Source: Candidatus Rifleibacteriota bacterium
Lineage (GTDB): Bacteria; Riflebacteria; Ozemobacteria; Ozemobacterales; Ozemobacteraceae
NCBI GenBank assembly: GCA_022704885.1
Contig: JAKJFO010000012.1
Location: forward strand, 1 to 45,940
Length of the DNA stretch: 45,940 nt
Direction: 5' to 3'
Below are positions 8,883 to 17,083 of the stretch, one piece after another. The notes under the pieces are model-generated. The model searched no databases. It was given only the letters and a program-made list of their open reading frames with translations, and was not told where the DNA came from. The position numbers and the translations under genes are program-made. Position 1 is the first letter of the stretch; every line of letters starts with the position of its first letter.

Positions 8883-11447
8883 ATGAAGCAAAGATCGCGC
8901 GGGTTTCCGGTAGAAGAGAGTCTGCCGCAGATAAGGGCTGCTCTTGCCGATAATCGCGATGTCATTCTGTCGGCGGCGCCGGGCGCGGGCAAGTCGACGA
9001 TTGTGCCGCTGGCGCTTAAAGACGAAGCCTGGCTGGCCGGAAAGCGCATCCTGATTCTGCAGCCGCGCCGTATCGCTGCTGTGGCCCTGGCGCGGCGTAT
9101 GGCCAGCCTCGACGGTTCGCCACCGGGTGCCGTGATCGGCCATAAGGTGCGCTTCGACAGCAATATTACCGCGACGACACGTATCGAAGTGCTTACCGAA
9201 GGCATTTTAACCCGGCGTCTGCAGAAAGACCCTCTGCTCGAAGACGTTGCTCTGGTAATCTTCGACGAGTTTCATGAACGTTCGGTTCACACCGACCTAT
9301 GTCTTGCCCTGTGCCGCGAGATAAAGCGCGAAGTGAGGCCCGAACTCAGGCTGATGCTGATGTCGGCGACCGCCGATCTCGAACTGGCAGAAAGCTTTCT
9401 GGATAAGCCTGAACTGGTCGAAGGCAAGGGTTTTTTATACCCGGTAGACATAGTATATCGACCATTTTCTGCCGGTCGCAACCGCATGGATGAGCTGGCC
9501 GGAGCAATCGCGTCGATAATCGCAGAGTGCGGGCCGGCCGAAGAGTTTCTCGTGTTTCTGCCGGGAATGGGCGAAATATTGCGCGTTGCCGACTATCTGG
9601 CTGCGCGTACTGCGGGTCGCGAAATCATGATTCTGCACGGCTCGCTGCCGGTGAACGAGCAGGAAAAGGTTCTGCAGCCATCGACCAGGCCACGCATCAT
9701 TCTAAGCACCAACATCGCCGAAACTTCTCTGACCATAGATGGAATAACTGTGGTCATCGACTCTGGCGAGGCACGCTGGCTCGAAGTCGATCAGCAGAGC
9801 GGTCTTGAGCAGCTCAAACTCCATCGCATCAGTCGCTCTTCGGCAGCGCAAAGGGCCGGCCGTGCCGGCCGTCTCAAACCCGGCAAGGCTTATCGACTGT
9901 GGAGCCAGCCCGAACACCAGCAGCTGGCCGAAAACGATCCGCCAGAAATTCTCAGGATCGACCCGGTCTCGGCTGTTCTGGAACTTTTTGCCTGGGGCTG
10001 CCGCGACCCGCTGCAGTTCAACTGGCTACAGTCGCCCGGCCCCGAAAGAATCGGGCGCGCGGTTGAACTTTTGCAAATGCTCGAAGCGGTGGATGATGAC
10101 GGCCGAATCACGGCGACCGGTCGCAAAATGGCCGAGCTGCCATTAGAGCCCCGCCTGGCGCGCATGCTGCTCGTCGCTGCCGAACTCGGGGTTGTGGAAC
10201 GCGCCGCCCTGGCTGCTGCTGTTATTTCTGAAAAAGATTTTGTCCGACCGGTACAGAGAACTGGCGATAGCCGTCCCCAGAAAATAGATGCCGATCTTGA
10301 ATGGCGACTTGAGGTTCTGGCTGACCGCACCAGTCTGCCTGGCAGTTTCGAAGTCGACAGAAGCGCAGTCAGAAGAGTGTTTGACGTGCAAAAGCAGCTG
10401 CTCGAACTGCTCGGCAGAAGAGCGAAACCTTCGTCTAAGGATGATGGCGGCCGGCCGTTGCGGCAGGCGTTGCTCGCAGCATTTCCTGATCGGGTTTGTC
10501 TGCGTCGCAGTGAAGAGCGTTGTAGCAGCTATACCATCTGTAGCGGCCAGGGTTTTGCTATCAGCGAAAGCGGCCTGCTGCCAGGAGAACCACTGCTTCT
10601 GGCTCTACGTCTCGATCAGTCGCAGCGGGCGGGGGATGGCAGAATTTTTCTGGCTTGTGCGCTCGAAGAATCTCTGCTGACCGGTCAGCATCTTTATCAG
10701 CGCCGTCGCGAGCTGTTTTTCAGCCGGCCGCACACCCGTGTCATGGCGCGCGAGCGGGTATTTTACGGCAAACTCATGTTGCGCGAAAATGAGACCGCTG
10801 TCAGATCCGACGAGGCAGACGAAGCCACAGAAATTCTCATCGTTGCCGCGCTTGCCGACCCCGAAAAAGCGCTGGCACTCGATGCCGATGAAAACCGCAA
10901 TTTTATTAACCGAGTCGCCACGCTTAAAAGCTGCCAGGCCGGCGCAGACTTTCCGGCAATCGACTGCGACTGGCTGACTATACTGATTCGCGAACTGGCG
11001 GCGTCTTCGCGTAGCTTTTCCGATATGCAACGACAGAAGCTCGAGCAGCTGTACCTGCAGCTGTTGAACTGGAAAGACCGCGAAAAATTCGAAAAACTGG
11101 TGCCAGAACGCTTTACCGTGCCTTCCGGCAGTGCCCTGCGCATTCAGTATCAGGCTGATGGCGCGCCGATTCTGGCGGTAAAGATACAGGAACTGTTCGG
11201 TATGGCGCAGACGCCCGCCATCTGCGCCGGTCAGTGCCGGCTGCTGGTGCATCTGCTGTCGCCGGCCGGGCGGCCGGTGCAGATAACCGCCGATCTCGCC
11301 TCATTCTGGCAGACCGGTTATCCACAGGTGATAAAGGAGCTCAAGGGTCGCTACCCGAAACATCCATGGCCCGACGACCCCGGCAGCGCCACCGCCAGCC
11401 GCGGCACCAAAAAGCAGATTGCCCGCCGCTCATCAGTTGGCTGCTGA
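8883..11447 (+). CDS. hrpB: ATP-dependent RNA helicase HrpB (DEAH-type)
   Basis: The 854-aa product matches HrpB in length and motif order. Walker A is GAGKST at residues 34-39, with LQPRRIAAVALARRMA as motif Ia, DEFH at 130-133, MSATAD as motif III, LSTNIAETSLTI as motif V and QRAGRAGR as motif VI. The helicase-associated winged-helix and ratchet regions follow (ILRIDPVSAVLELFAWG, MAELPLEPRLARMLL). The C-terminal HrpB domain ends with KELKGRYPKHPWPDDP, a very typical HrpB tail. HrpB proteins are cytoplasmic helicases whose exact RNA substrate is poorly known in most species. The start codon has no strong ribosome site. Its 3' end overlaps the convergent cyclase gene by 15 bp. Confidence 0.93.
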   Translation: MKQRSRGFPVEESLPQIRAALADNRDVILSAAPGAGKSTIVPLALKDEAWLAGKRILILQPRRIAAVALARRMASLDGSPPGAVIGHKVRFDSNITATTRIEVLTEGILTRRLQKDPLLEDVALVIFDEFHERSVHTDLCLALCREIKREVRPELRLMLMSATADLELAESFLDKPELVEGKGFLYPVDIVYRPFSAGRNRMDELAGAIASIIAECGPAEEFLVFLPGMGEILRVADYLAARTAGREIMILHGSLPVNEQEKVLQPSTRPRIILSTNIAETSLTIDGITVVIDSGEARWLEVDQQSGLEQLKLHRISRSSAAQRAGRAGRLKPGKAYRLWSQPEHQQLAENDPPEILRIDPVSAVLELFAWGCRDPLQFNWLQSPGPERIGRAVELLQMLEAVDDDGRITATGRKMAELPLEPRLARMLLVAAELGVVERAALAAAVISEKDFVRPVQRTGDSRPQKIDADLEWRLEVLADRTSLPGSFEVDRSAVRRVFDVQKQLLELLGRRAKPSSKDDGGRPLRQALLAAFPDRVCLRRSEERCSSYTICSGQGFAISESGLLPGEPLLLALRLDQSQRAGDGRIFLACALEESLLTGQHLYQRRRELFFSRPHTRVMARERVFYGKLMLRENETAVRSDEADEATEILIVAALADPEKALALDADENRNFINRVATLKSCQAGADFPAIDCDWLTILIRELAASSRSFSDMQRQKLEQLYLQLLNWKDREKFEKLVPERFTVPSGSALRIQYQADGAPILAVKIQELFGMAQTPAICAGQCRLLVHLLSPAGRPVQITADLASFWQTGYPQVIKELKGRYPKHPWPDDPGSATASRGTKKQIARRSSVGC

Positions 11448-13313
11448 GCGGTCTTTCGTCGCCGGCGTTTCTTCGATGATTCCCAGCAGCTCATACACTT
11501 CCTGCGGGTGGCTTTTGCCTTTCAGCATCATCGGTTCGAGTTCGTTGAACTTGACGAGATGACCGACTTCGCGCCAGATTGCATCAGAAAACAGTATCTG
11601 GCCGGCAAGCGCTTTACTTTCGAGCCTGGCAGCCGTGTTTACGGCATCGCCCAGTGCGGTGTATTCCTTGTGATTGTCGGAGCCAAGATTGCCGACGAAG
11701 GCTTCGCCACTATGAATGCCGATGCCGATGTCGAAGACCTGACCTCTGGCCTTCTGCCAGGCTTTTCTCAGGTTTTTCAATTCATCGCGCATTTCACAGG
11801 CTGTTTTAACCGCGCGGAAGGCAGCATCGGTCTGTGAGACAGGCGCTCCGAAAAGAATCATGATCGCATCACCGATGAACTTGTCGATTGTGCCGCCATT
11901 GCGAAAGATTATCTCGGTCATTTTGTTGAAATATTCATTGAGCAGCTTGCTGATTTCCCAGGGGTCCATGTGTTCAGACATCTGGGTAAAGCCTCTGATG
12001 TCTGAAAAAACGACAGTAATGACTTTCTTTTCGCCCTGTGCGGTTTTTTCGTATTCACTGCGGGTGATGAGTTTGGCTACTTCGGGCGATACATACTTCT
12101 GTAGTATGGCGAAGAGGTTCTGCTGCTCTATTCTCGCCTGTCGGTATTTGTAGAAAGCTGACCACAGGTATATTGCGAGCAGGCTGGTTGCCAGAAGAAA
12201 ATAATTGATCAGCAGCCCGGAAGAAAAAAACAGGTAAAATGCCATGAAAAGGCAGGTTAAAAGAATTGCCAGCAGCAGACCGAAGCTGGCTAACGGGCTG
12301 ATCATCGTGGTTATTGCAGCAAATGCGACATTGCCGAGCAGCATCCCGGAAAACGCCAGGGCCGGAGAAGGCGCGCTGATGACCTTGTTGTTGAGAAGAT
12401 TTTCGATGACATTGGCGAGAATGACGACACCGTACTCCTGTTTGCGTTTTGGAAACAGACTGAACGACAGGGCTGGAATGTCCTGAAAATCACGGTATAG
12501 CGGATCGATTACACCGACCAGAACGATTCTCTTTTCGATGAGCTTTTCGTGGATTTTTCTCTGCGCCTCGCCTGCTTCAATGAATTCAGAAAAGGGAATG
12601 ACATAAAAGTTATTGATATCGCCGACATAATTTATGAAACTGTAGCCTTCATACAGCTTCAACTTTGTCGTCAGCCTGTTTTCAGGTTGCCGGTAAAAGG
12701 AAAGCGCGTTGCCTTCGCCGTTTACTTCTATTTTTCCGAGTCTTTCCATTATGGCGAGCGGCAGAGAGTAGATCGTGTCATTACCTAGTTTTTTGAACGG
12801 CAGGTAGCGTCTTCGTATTGAGTCTGTGTCGTCTCTGATACCTCTGAAAATATTGACATAGCCATGAGACAGCTGGTCATTGCCGATTTCTTTCCAGGGC
12901 TCGATGTAAATTTCCTGTCGGTCAGACTCAGTCGAGGTCTGAAATGTAGAGCTCATGACGATCGGACCGGAATAGGAAGCGAGACTGCCGATCAGAGTAA
13001 CATCGTCTTCGCTGCTGAGCCGTCGTTCAAATATTACATCGAAAGCCAGAACCGCCGGTCGCAGATCGGCGGTTCTGTTGATAAGTTCTGCATAGACACT
13101 TCGCGGAATCACGCCGGAACGGCTGACGTCATATTTGTTGAAAGAATCGCTGTCGATGCCAATTATAACGACATCATCAGATCTTGCTGCGAAGTTTTTC
13201 AGGTTGATGAGGATATCGTACGAATAATTCATCAGATAATTATTCGCATTTGAGAAGTAGAGCAGGCACAGCACGAAAAGCGATTGCAGCAGAGGATATA
13301 GAACTTTTCTCAC
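11433..13313 (-). CDS. CHASE2-domain class III adenylate/guanylate cyclase
   Basis: The 626-aa membrane protein has an N-terminal TM (residues 3-20). A CHASE2 extracytoplasmic sensor domain spans about 30-300 (VVIIGIDSDSFNKY, LAFDVIFERR, NYVGDIN, LVGVIDPLYRDFQDIP). Three TM segments lie at about 315-395, and a class III catalytic domain begins near 430. Catalytic residues are visible: metal-binding Asp438 (FSDIRGFT) and Asp482 (FIGDAIM), purine-binding Lys478, Thr552 in EYTALG (a class IIIb-type choice), Asn559 and Arg563 (VNTAARLE). All are present, so the enzyme should be active, probably making cAMP. It follows the FecR-like lipoprotein gene by 7 bp, a pairing common for CHASE2 cyclases. 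It is the last gene of pilin cluster A. Confidence 0.93.
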   Translation of the reverse strand: MRKVLYPLLQSLFVLCLLYFSNANNYLMNYSYDILINLKNFAARSDDVVIIGIDSDSFNKYDVSRSGVIPRSVYAELINRTADLRPAVLAFDVIFERRLSSEDDVTLIGSLASYSGPIVMSSTFQTSTESDRQEIYIEPWKEIGNDQLSHGYVNIFRGIRDDTDSIRRRYLPFKKLGNDTIYSLPLAIMERLGKIEVNGEGNALSFYRQPENRLTTKLKLYEGYSFINYVGDINNFYVIPFSEFIEAGEAQRKIHEKLIEKRIVLVGVIDPLYRDFQDIPALSFSLFPKRKQEYGVVILANVIENLLNNKVISAPSPALAFSGMLLGNVAFAAITTMISPLASFGLLLAILLTCLFMAFYLFFSSGLLINYFLLATSLLAIYLWSAFYKYRQARIEQQNLFAILQKYVSPEVAKLITRSEYEKTAQGEKKVITVVFSDIRGFTQMSEHMDPWEISKLLNEYFNKMTEIIFRNGGTIDKFIGDAIMILFGAPVSQTDAAFRAVKTACEMRDELKNLRKAWQKARGQVFDIGIGIHSGEAFVGNLGSDNHKEYTALGDAVNTAARLESKALAGQILFSDAIWREVGHLVKFNELEPMMLKGKSHPQEVYELLGIIEETPATKDRSAAN

Positions 13314-13320
13314 AGGTTTC

Positions 13321-14004
13321 TTACTGTCTGCCTTCCAGATTTATGTCAGTTTTGAGTGACTCTTTGTCGCGCGAATAGAGCTTGTCGTCATCGGCATTCG
13401 CCGGATCATACGGTCGTATTTCTGGGGCAGTCCTGGTTTCTTTGTTGTAAACCCATTGCTGGTTGGCTTCGACCGATAACTTTGAATCTGCCAGGCTGAC
13501 GCCGACTTTTCCGCGCACCAGTGCAACCGAGATCTCGGCTTTTGTGTTTTCAACGCGTCCCATTGTCTGGTAAATCGATACAACTACTTCATCGGTGGTG
13601 ATTTCAAAGTTGCTGGAGCGGTTTTCGACCGGCGGCACGAAGAATGTCATGAGTCCGCTGACCAGGTTAACGACAAAGGTCTTGCCGTCATTTTTCAGCG
13701 GTTTGATTACCAGCCTGCTGTTGGCGCTGTTCTTTTCGCTGTAAAAGAGATTTACCTTTGAATTGTCGTGCAGATAACTGATGGTTGCCATTGAATCTTT
13801 GCCGACTTCAACGCTGTCATTTTCTTTAAGCTGCTGATCTTTAACTGCAGCAACAGAATTGACCTTCACTTCGCCGGTAAAGTCAGTGATTTTTGCCAGA
13901 ATCGAAGAAGAGCCGGCGCCGGTACCACACCCGGTGAAGCTGATCAGAGCTACAAGCAGAAACACGCCGGCAATTACACCCACCAACAGATTTTTGTTTT
14001 TCAC
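13321..14004 (-). CDS. FecR-domain lipoprotein
   Basis: I choose GTG 14004, 8 nt after AGGAGG, over an ATG farther upstream; this gives 227 aa beginning with a positively charged stretch and a hydrophobic helix. The lipobox-like ISFTGC suggests a lipid anchor. The mature domain (KITDFTGEVKVNSVAAVKDQQLKENDSVEVGKDSMATI, in part) and GRVENTKAEISVALVRGKVGVSL are the twin beta motifs of FecR/FecR-like domains, which bind ligands or relay signals at the envelope. It lies between the 601-aa pilin gene and the CHASE2 cyclase, in which role it could present a signal to CHASE2. That link is inferred from gene order. Confidence 0.82.
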   Translation of the reverse strand: MKNKNLLVGVIAGVFLLVALISFTGCGTGAGSSSILAKITDFTGEVKVNSVAAVKDQQLKENDSVEVGKDSMATISYLHDNSKVNLFYSEKNSANSRLVIKPLKNDGKTFVVNLVSGLMTFFVPPVENRSSNFEITTDEVVVSIYQTMGRVENTKAEISVALVRGKVGVSLADSKLSVEANQQWVYNKETRTAPEIRPYDPANADDDKLYSRDKESLKTDINLEGRQ

Positions 14005-14051
14005 GAACTTTTCCTCCTCGAATTGCTGATCCATCAATGAATCAGTATTTA

Positions 14052-15857
14052 CTAATTTTGCAATGATGCCTCATACTCCCGGCGGCAACGTTCAAGATAC
14101 TCGGTCACCGCCTGCCGTCCTCTTTTTAAGTAGACATCACACAGCTCATCCATATTGACATCATAAGGCGCCGAAACAAGATTAACGCTTTGCGCACCCC
14201 TGGCGACCGCATCGATTTTGCTCAATTCAGCTTTCAGCTGGTTGAGTTTACCACCCAGGTTGTTGAACTTCTGAATCTTTTTGATCATTTCTTTAAGTCT
14301 GGTGGCAGAAATGCTGTTGAATTGCTGTAGTTTCTGTTTTTCGCATTCGACGAACTCGACGCCGGCAAGATAGTTGTTCTCGCCATAGAAACTGTACAGC
14401 AGGCTGAGAGTCGAGCTGGCCTGCTGTGCCAGTTCGGTTGCCGTTCGTCGCGGCCCTGAAACCGTGAGACGGGAACTGTTGATGCTGGCAAGCTGATAGA
14501 AAGACAGCATGCTCCTGCTGTATTTCTGCAGCTGCCTGGGTGTGAGTTTTCGGTAACTCGACTGCAGAAGCCGGTTAACGCGGGTAAATGCTTCCTGCAT
14601 GCTTTGCGAATATTCCTGCGGCAGGCTTTCGGCAATGGTAACGAAGCGGCTGATCCGCGTGCTGTCGCGGTCATTTTCCGAGGCAGAAAGCAGATAACGC
14701 ATTGCCATGATGGGAACCTGATAATTGAACATTGCATCAGGGCTGGGAGGAGCTATTCCGGCCGGCTTCAGCGCTAAAAGAATATCATCGATCGGATCAA
14801 CTGTCACTTCCAGAACCTGTAGAGCCCACTGTGCTTTCTGCACCGAATTGTCCATGACCTTAACCGTAGAAACAACATCATCTTTATCGCCAAGCAGTGC
14901 CAGTTCTGAATTCAGCTCGGAGATCGCTTCCTGATAGAGCTCAAGCGCGCAATGCAAAACGAGAATCTGTTTGAAAGCGGCCTCGGCCCGTGGACGGTCG
15001 GGAGCATTTTCGGGCATGCCGAGATCGACTATTTTCATGGTGCTGAAGGTTGATGCCTTGCAGTCTCTTTCGATGCCAGCAACAAGAGCGCTCAATGAAA
15101 AACCACCTCTGGCCAGATCGGCTTCGATACTGGTGTAAATATCGCTGGCAATTTCCTTGAAGAGATTCTTCTGTATCTCCTCGTAGGTAGCTGATGACAT
15201 GCTGCTGACCGGGCAAACTATTTTGGTTGTCAGCTTGAAAGGGCTCGGGTCGGGCTGGTTGAGGCCATTATACCTGACGGTCACCTCTATGATTTTTACG
15301 AGCCCGACCGGATTTGCCTGAGAGTCGTTGCTTATCTTAAGATCGTATGAATACTTTTCCAGCTCATTGACATTGAGAAATGTCTTGAAGCCACTTTCAC
15401 TGCCTCTGAACAGGTCGTTCTCGGGTTTGAATTCGATGATGCCGAAATAGAAACCGGACTCTTTATCAGCATCTGCATAACTGATCACCGGAATATCACG
15501 AAGCGCAACTTTGTAATCAGGCTTGTTAAGCAGCTGGTTGAAGTTGATGTTTTCGGCGATCGGATTGACCAGGCATGAGCTTTTGTCGAGATTGTTGTTG
15601 TTGCCGATATTGTTGATGCCGGCGAGAAAGTTCGGGTTGACCTCGATGCGCTCTTTTATCAGCTTGATGACTACATCTGCGATATATGCGCGGGTCAGAT
15701 ATTCTGAGTTCATGTGATGTTGCTTTTTGGTTGATACAAAGCTGTTGGCAATGAAGTAAATGAAAAAAGCCAGCAAAACCACGGCAAAAATCATTTCAAT
15801 GATGGTAAAACCGACGCGCGCCCGCATAGATGGCTTTTTTGAACGAATGATACTCAT
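14052..15857 (-). CDS. Oversized prepilin-like protein (601 aa), pilin cluster A
   Basis: The N terminus has a basic leader, then G-FTIIEMIFAVVLLAFFIYFI. This is a prepilin peptidase site with Phe+1 and Glu+5 followed by the hydrophobic helix. Minor pseudopilins usually have 150-250 residues, but this one has 601. Residues 30-220 resemble a GspJ/PilW-type globular part (TRAYIADVVIKLIKERIEV; a hydrophobic-charged repeat with EVTVRYNGLNQ). The remaining C-terminal 380 residues look mainly alpha-helical (LLQSSYRKLTPRQLQKYSRS; KKIQKFNNLGGKLNQLKAELSK), perhaps a fused coiled-coil or cargo-binding part. The gene overlaps the stop of the GspK-like gene by 4 bp, and the FecR-like gene follows 47 bp later. 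Confidence 0.82.
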   Translation of the reverse strand: MSIIRSKKPSMRARVGFTIIEMIFAVVLLAFFIYFIANSFVSTKKQHHMNSEYLTRAYIADVVIKLIKERIEVNPNFLAGINNIGNNNNLDKSSCLVNPIAENINFNQLLNKPDYKVALRDIPVISYADADKESGFYFGIIEFKPENDLFRGSESGFKTFLNVNELEKYSYDLKISNDSQANPVGLVKIIEVTVRYNGLNQPDPSPFKLTTKIVCPVSSMSSATYEEIQKNLFKEIASDIYTSIEADLARGGFSLSALVAGIERDCKASTFSTMKIVDLGMPENAPDRPRAEAAFKQILVLHCALELYQEAISELNSELALLGDKDDVVSTVKVMDNSVQKAQWALQVLEVTVDPIDDILLALKPAGIAPPSPDAMFNYQVPIMAMRYLLSASENDRDSTRISRFVTIAESLPQEYSQSMQEAFTRVNRLLQSSYRKLTPRQLQKYSRSMLSFYQLASINSSRLTVSGPRRTATELAQQASSTLSLLYSFYGENNYLAGVEFVECEKQKLQQFNSISATRLKEMIKKIQKFNNLGGKLNQLKAELSKIDAVARGAQSVNLVSAPYDVNMDELCDVYLKRGRQAVTEYLERCRREYEASLQN

Positions 15858-16450
15858 GTCTGGCTCAACTCTGGCGGCAGATCTTCTGAAGGTGAGTCGC
15901 TGCTTTCTGTCTCATCGACGAACAATGACACTCCTTCGCCAATAGTGTCGATGAGATCGCGTTTGTAGACTTCATAGTATTTATGGCGGCAGATCATGTC
16001 GCCTGTTCTGCGATTTTCAATGATCACCGAAATTATGATTATCTTCTGATCGTCTTTTACCGTCGAGCTGATATCGCCGCGATAATCGAGGTTTGCAGCC
16101 AGCCAGGGGTCGCTTTTGTACATTTCGGCGATCGAGGCCTGCAGTTTGCCTGCCCAGGTTCCGGTGCCTGCACTGCTAATCGGGAACCTCTGCTTTTCCT
16201 TGAAAAATCGCTCGCTCCATGGCGCACTGTAGGCCTGTGCTGTCAGAAACACGTGAATTGCGTCAGCCAGCAATGCTGCTTTGGTGTTGACCACGAAATT
16301 TTTGCTGGAGCCTCTCTCCTGATTGGTTATGATCCAGAGCGAAAAGATTCCGATGGAAAGCGTCGAAAATAGAACGAGAACGACAGGCAGGGCCATTCCA
16401 CGTTTATTAGTGCGGTTCAGGCCGCTCTTAATATCTGACAGCTTTTGCAT
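15854..16450 (-). CDS. GspK/PilX-like minor pseudopilin, cluster A
   Basis: The 198-aa product has a long basic leader (residues 1-18), then RG-MALPVVLVLFSTLSIGIFSLW. Cleavage would fall after Gly18. Position +5 is not Glu, the known feature of GspK and PilX-type tip subunits. The rest is short (RGSSKNFVVNTKAALLADAIHVFLTAQA, typical of the first helix leaving the membrane, then IVISVIIENRRTGDMICRHKYYEVY). The 5' end overlaps the preceding pilin gene by 23 bp and the 3' end overlaps the 601-aa pilin gene by 4 bp, so the three are coupled. The C terminus is Ser/Glu/Pro-rich and acidic. Confidence 0.82.
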   Translation of the reverse strand: MQKLSDIKSGLNRTNKRGMALPVVLVLFSTLSIGIFSLWIITNQERGSSKNFVVNTKAALLADAIHVFLTAQAYSAPWSERFFKEKQRFPISSAGTGTWAGKLQASIAEMYKSDPWLAANLDYRGDISSTVKDDQKIIIISVIIENRRTGDMICRHKYYEVYKRDLIDTIGEGVSLFVDETESSDSPSEDLPPELSQT

Positions 16451-16991
16451 TTTTCAACCTCACCAGGAATACGCTGCCGGCAGAATCATGCGTTTCCAGA
16501 CCAAATCCGGAATCGCGATCCTTGTCGCTGCCAAATTTAAGTTTGATCATCACTGAAGCCGGGCTCATCACCGTGAACTCGACCATCTCGACGTCGCGCA
16601 GATTTATTGGCCGGATCCCCTGTTTGGCCATATCTATTTCGGGGGTGCCGTTCTCTCTGAATGACCGCAGAAAGCCGTTGTGCAGTCTGACTTTGATCCA
16701 TTCATTGTCAGTGTCACGAAAAACCATTTCCTCTGATGTTTTGACCGGATCAGGAGTAATTATTTCAGCGCCGCGGGCAATACGGTTCGCCAGCAGGGCA
16801 TCAGCCAGTCTGAGGCTCTGGTGTAGTGATACTTCCTGAGTGAGCCCAGGCAATCTTCGCGAAAACACCGAATAAACCTGAATCACTCCGGCCAGCACTA
16901 TTGAAAAAATGCCCAGAGCGATAAGAACTTCAACAATGGTGAAGCCCTGGCAAGGCGTCGATACGCGTTTCAGCAGAGATTTCAGAAACAT
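16428..16991 (-). CDS. GspI/GspJ-like minor pseudopilin, cluster A
   Basis: The 187-aa protein has a basic leader, then G-FTIVEVLIALGIFSIVLAGVI: a canonical prepilin peptidase site with Glu+5. The globular part (LHQSLRLADALLANRIARGAEIITP, EWIKVRLHNGFLRSF, MVEFTVMSPASVMIKLKFG) has the beta-sheet rhythm of GspJ/PilW-like minor pilins. It is first in cluster A. The ATG at 16991 sits directly behind a large inverted repeat (16996-17049) and has only a G-run at very short distance as ribosome site. This suggests unusual initiation; see the findings. Confidence 0.83.
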   Translation of the reverse strand: MFLKSLLKRVSTPCQGFTIVEVLIALGIFSIVLAGVIQVYSVFSRRLPGLTQEVSLHQSLRLADALLANRIARGAEIITPDPVKTSEEMVFRDTDNEWIKVRLHNGFLRSFRENGTPEIDMAKQGIRPINLRDVEMVEFTVMSPASVMIKLKFGSDKDRDSGFGLETHDSAGSVFLVRLKNAKAVRY

Positions 16992-16995
16992 GCCC

Positions 16996-17049
16996 CCATA
17001 GCAGAATTATCAGTGTTTCTGTCAGTGTACTGTGATTCTTCTGCTATGG
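16996..17049 (-). repeat. 11-bp inverted repeat touching the pilin start codon
   Basis: CCATAGCAGAA (16996-17006) and TTCTGCTATGG (17039-17049) are perfect 11-bp inverted copies with a 32-nt centre. On the minus strand the repeat lies between the stop at 17084 and the pilin ATG at 16991 and reaches to 5 nt from that ATG. There is no T-run, so it is not a standard terminator. It could mask the G-rich initiation region in RNA. Confidence 0.55.
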
Positions 17050-17083
17050 CCAGTTGTATTGTAAGATTGCACTCAAATGCAGG

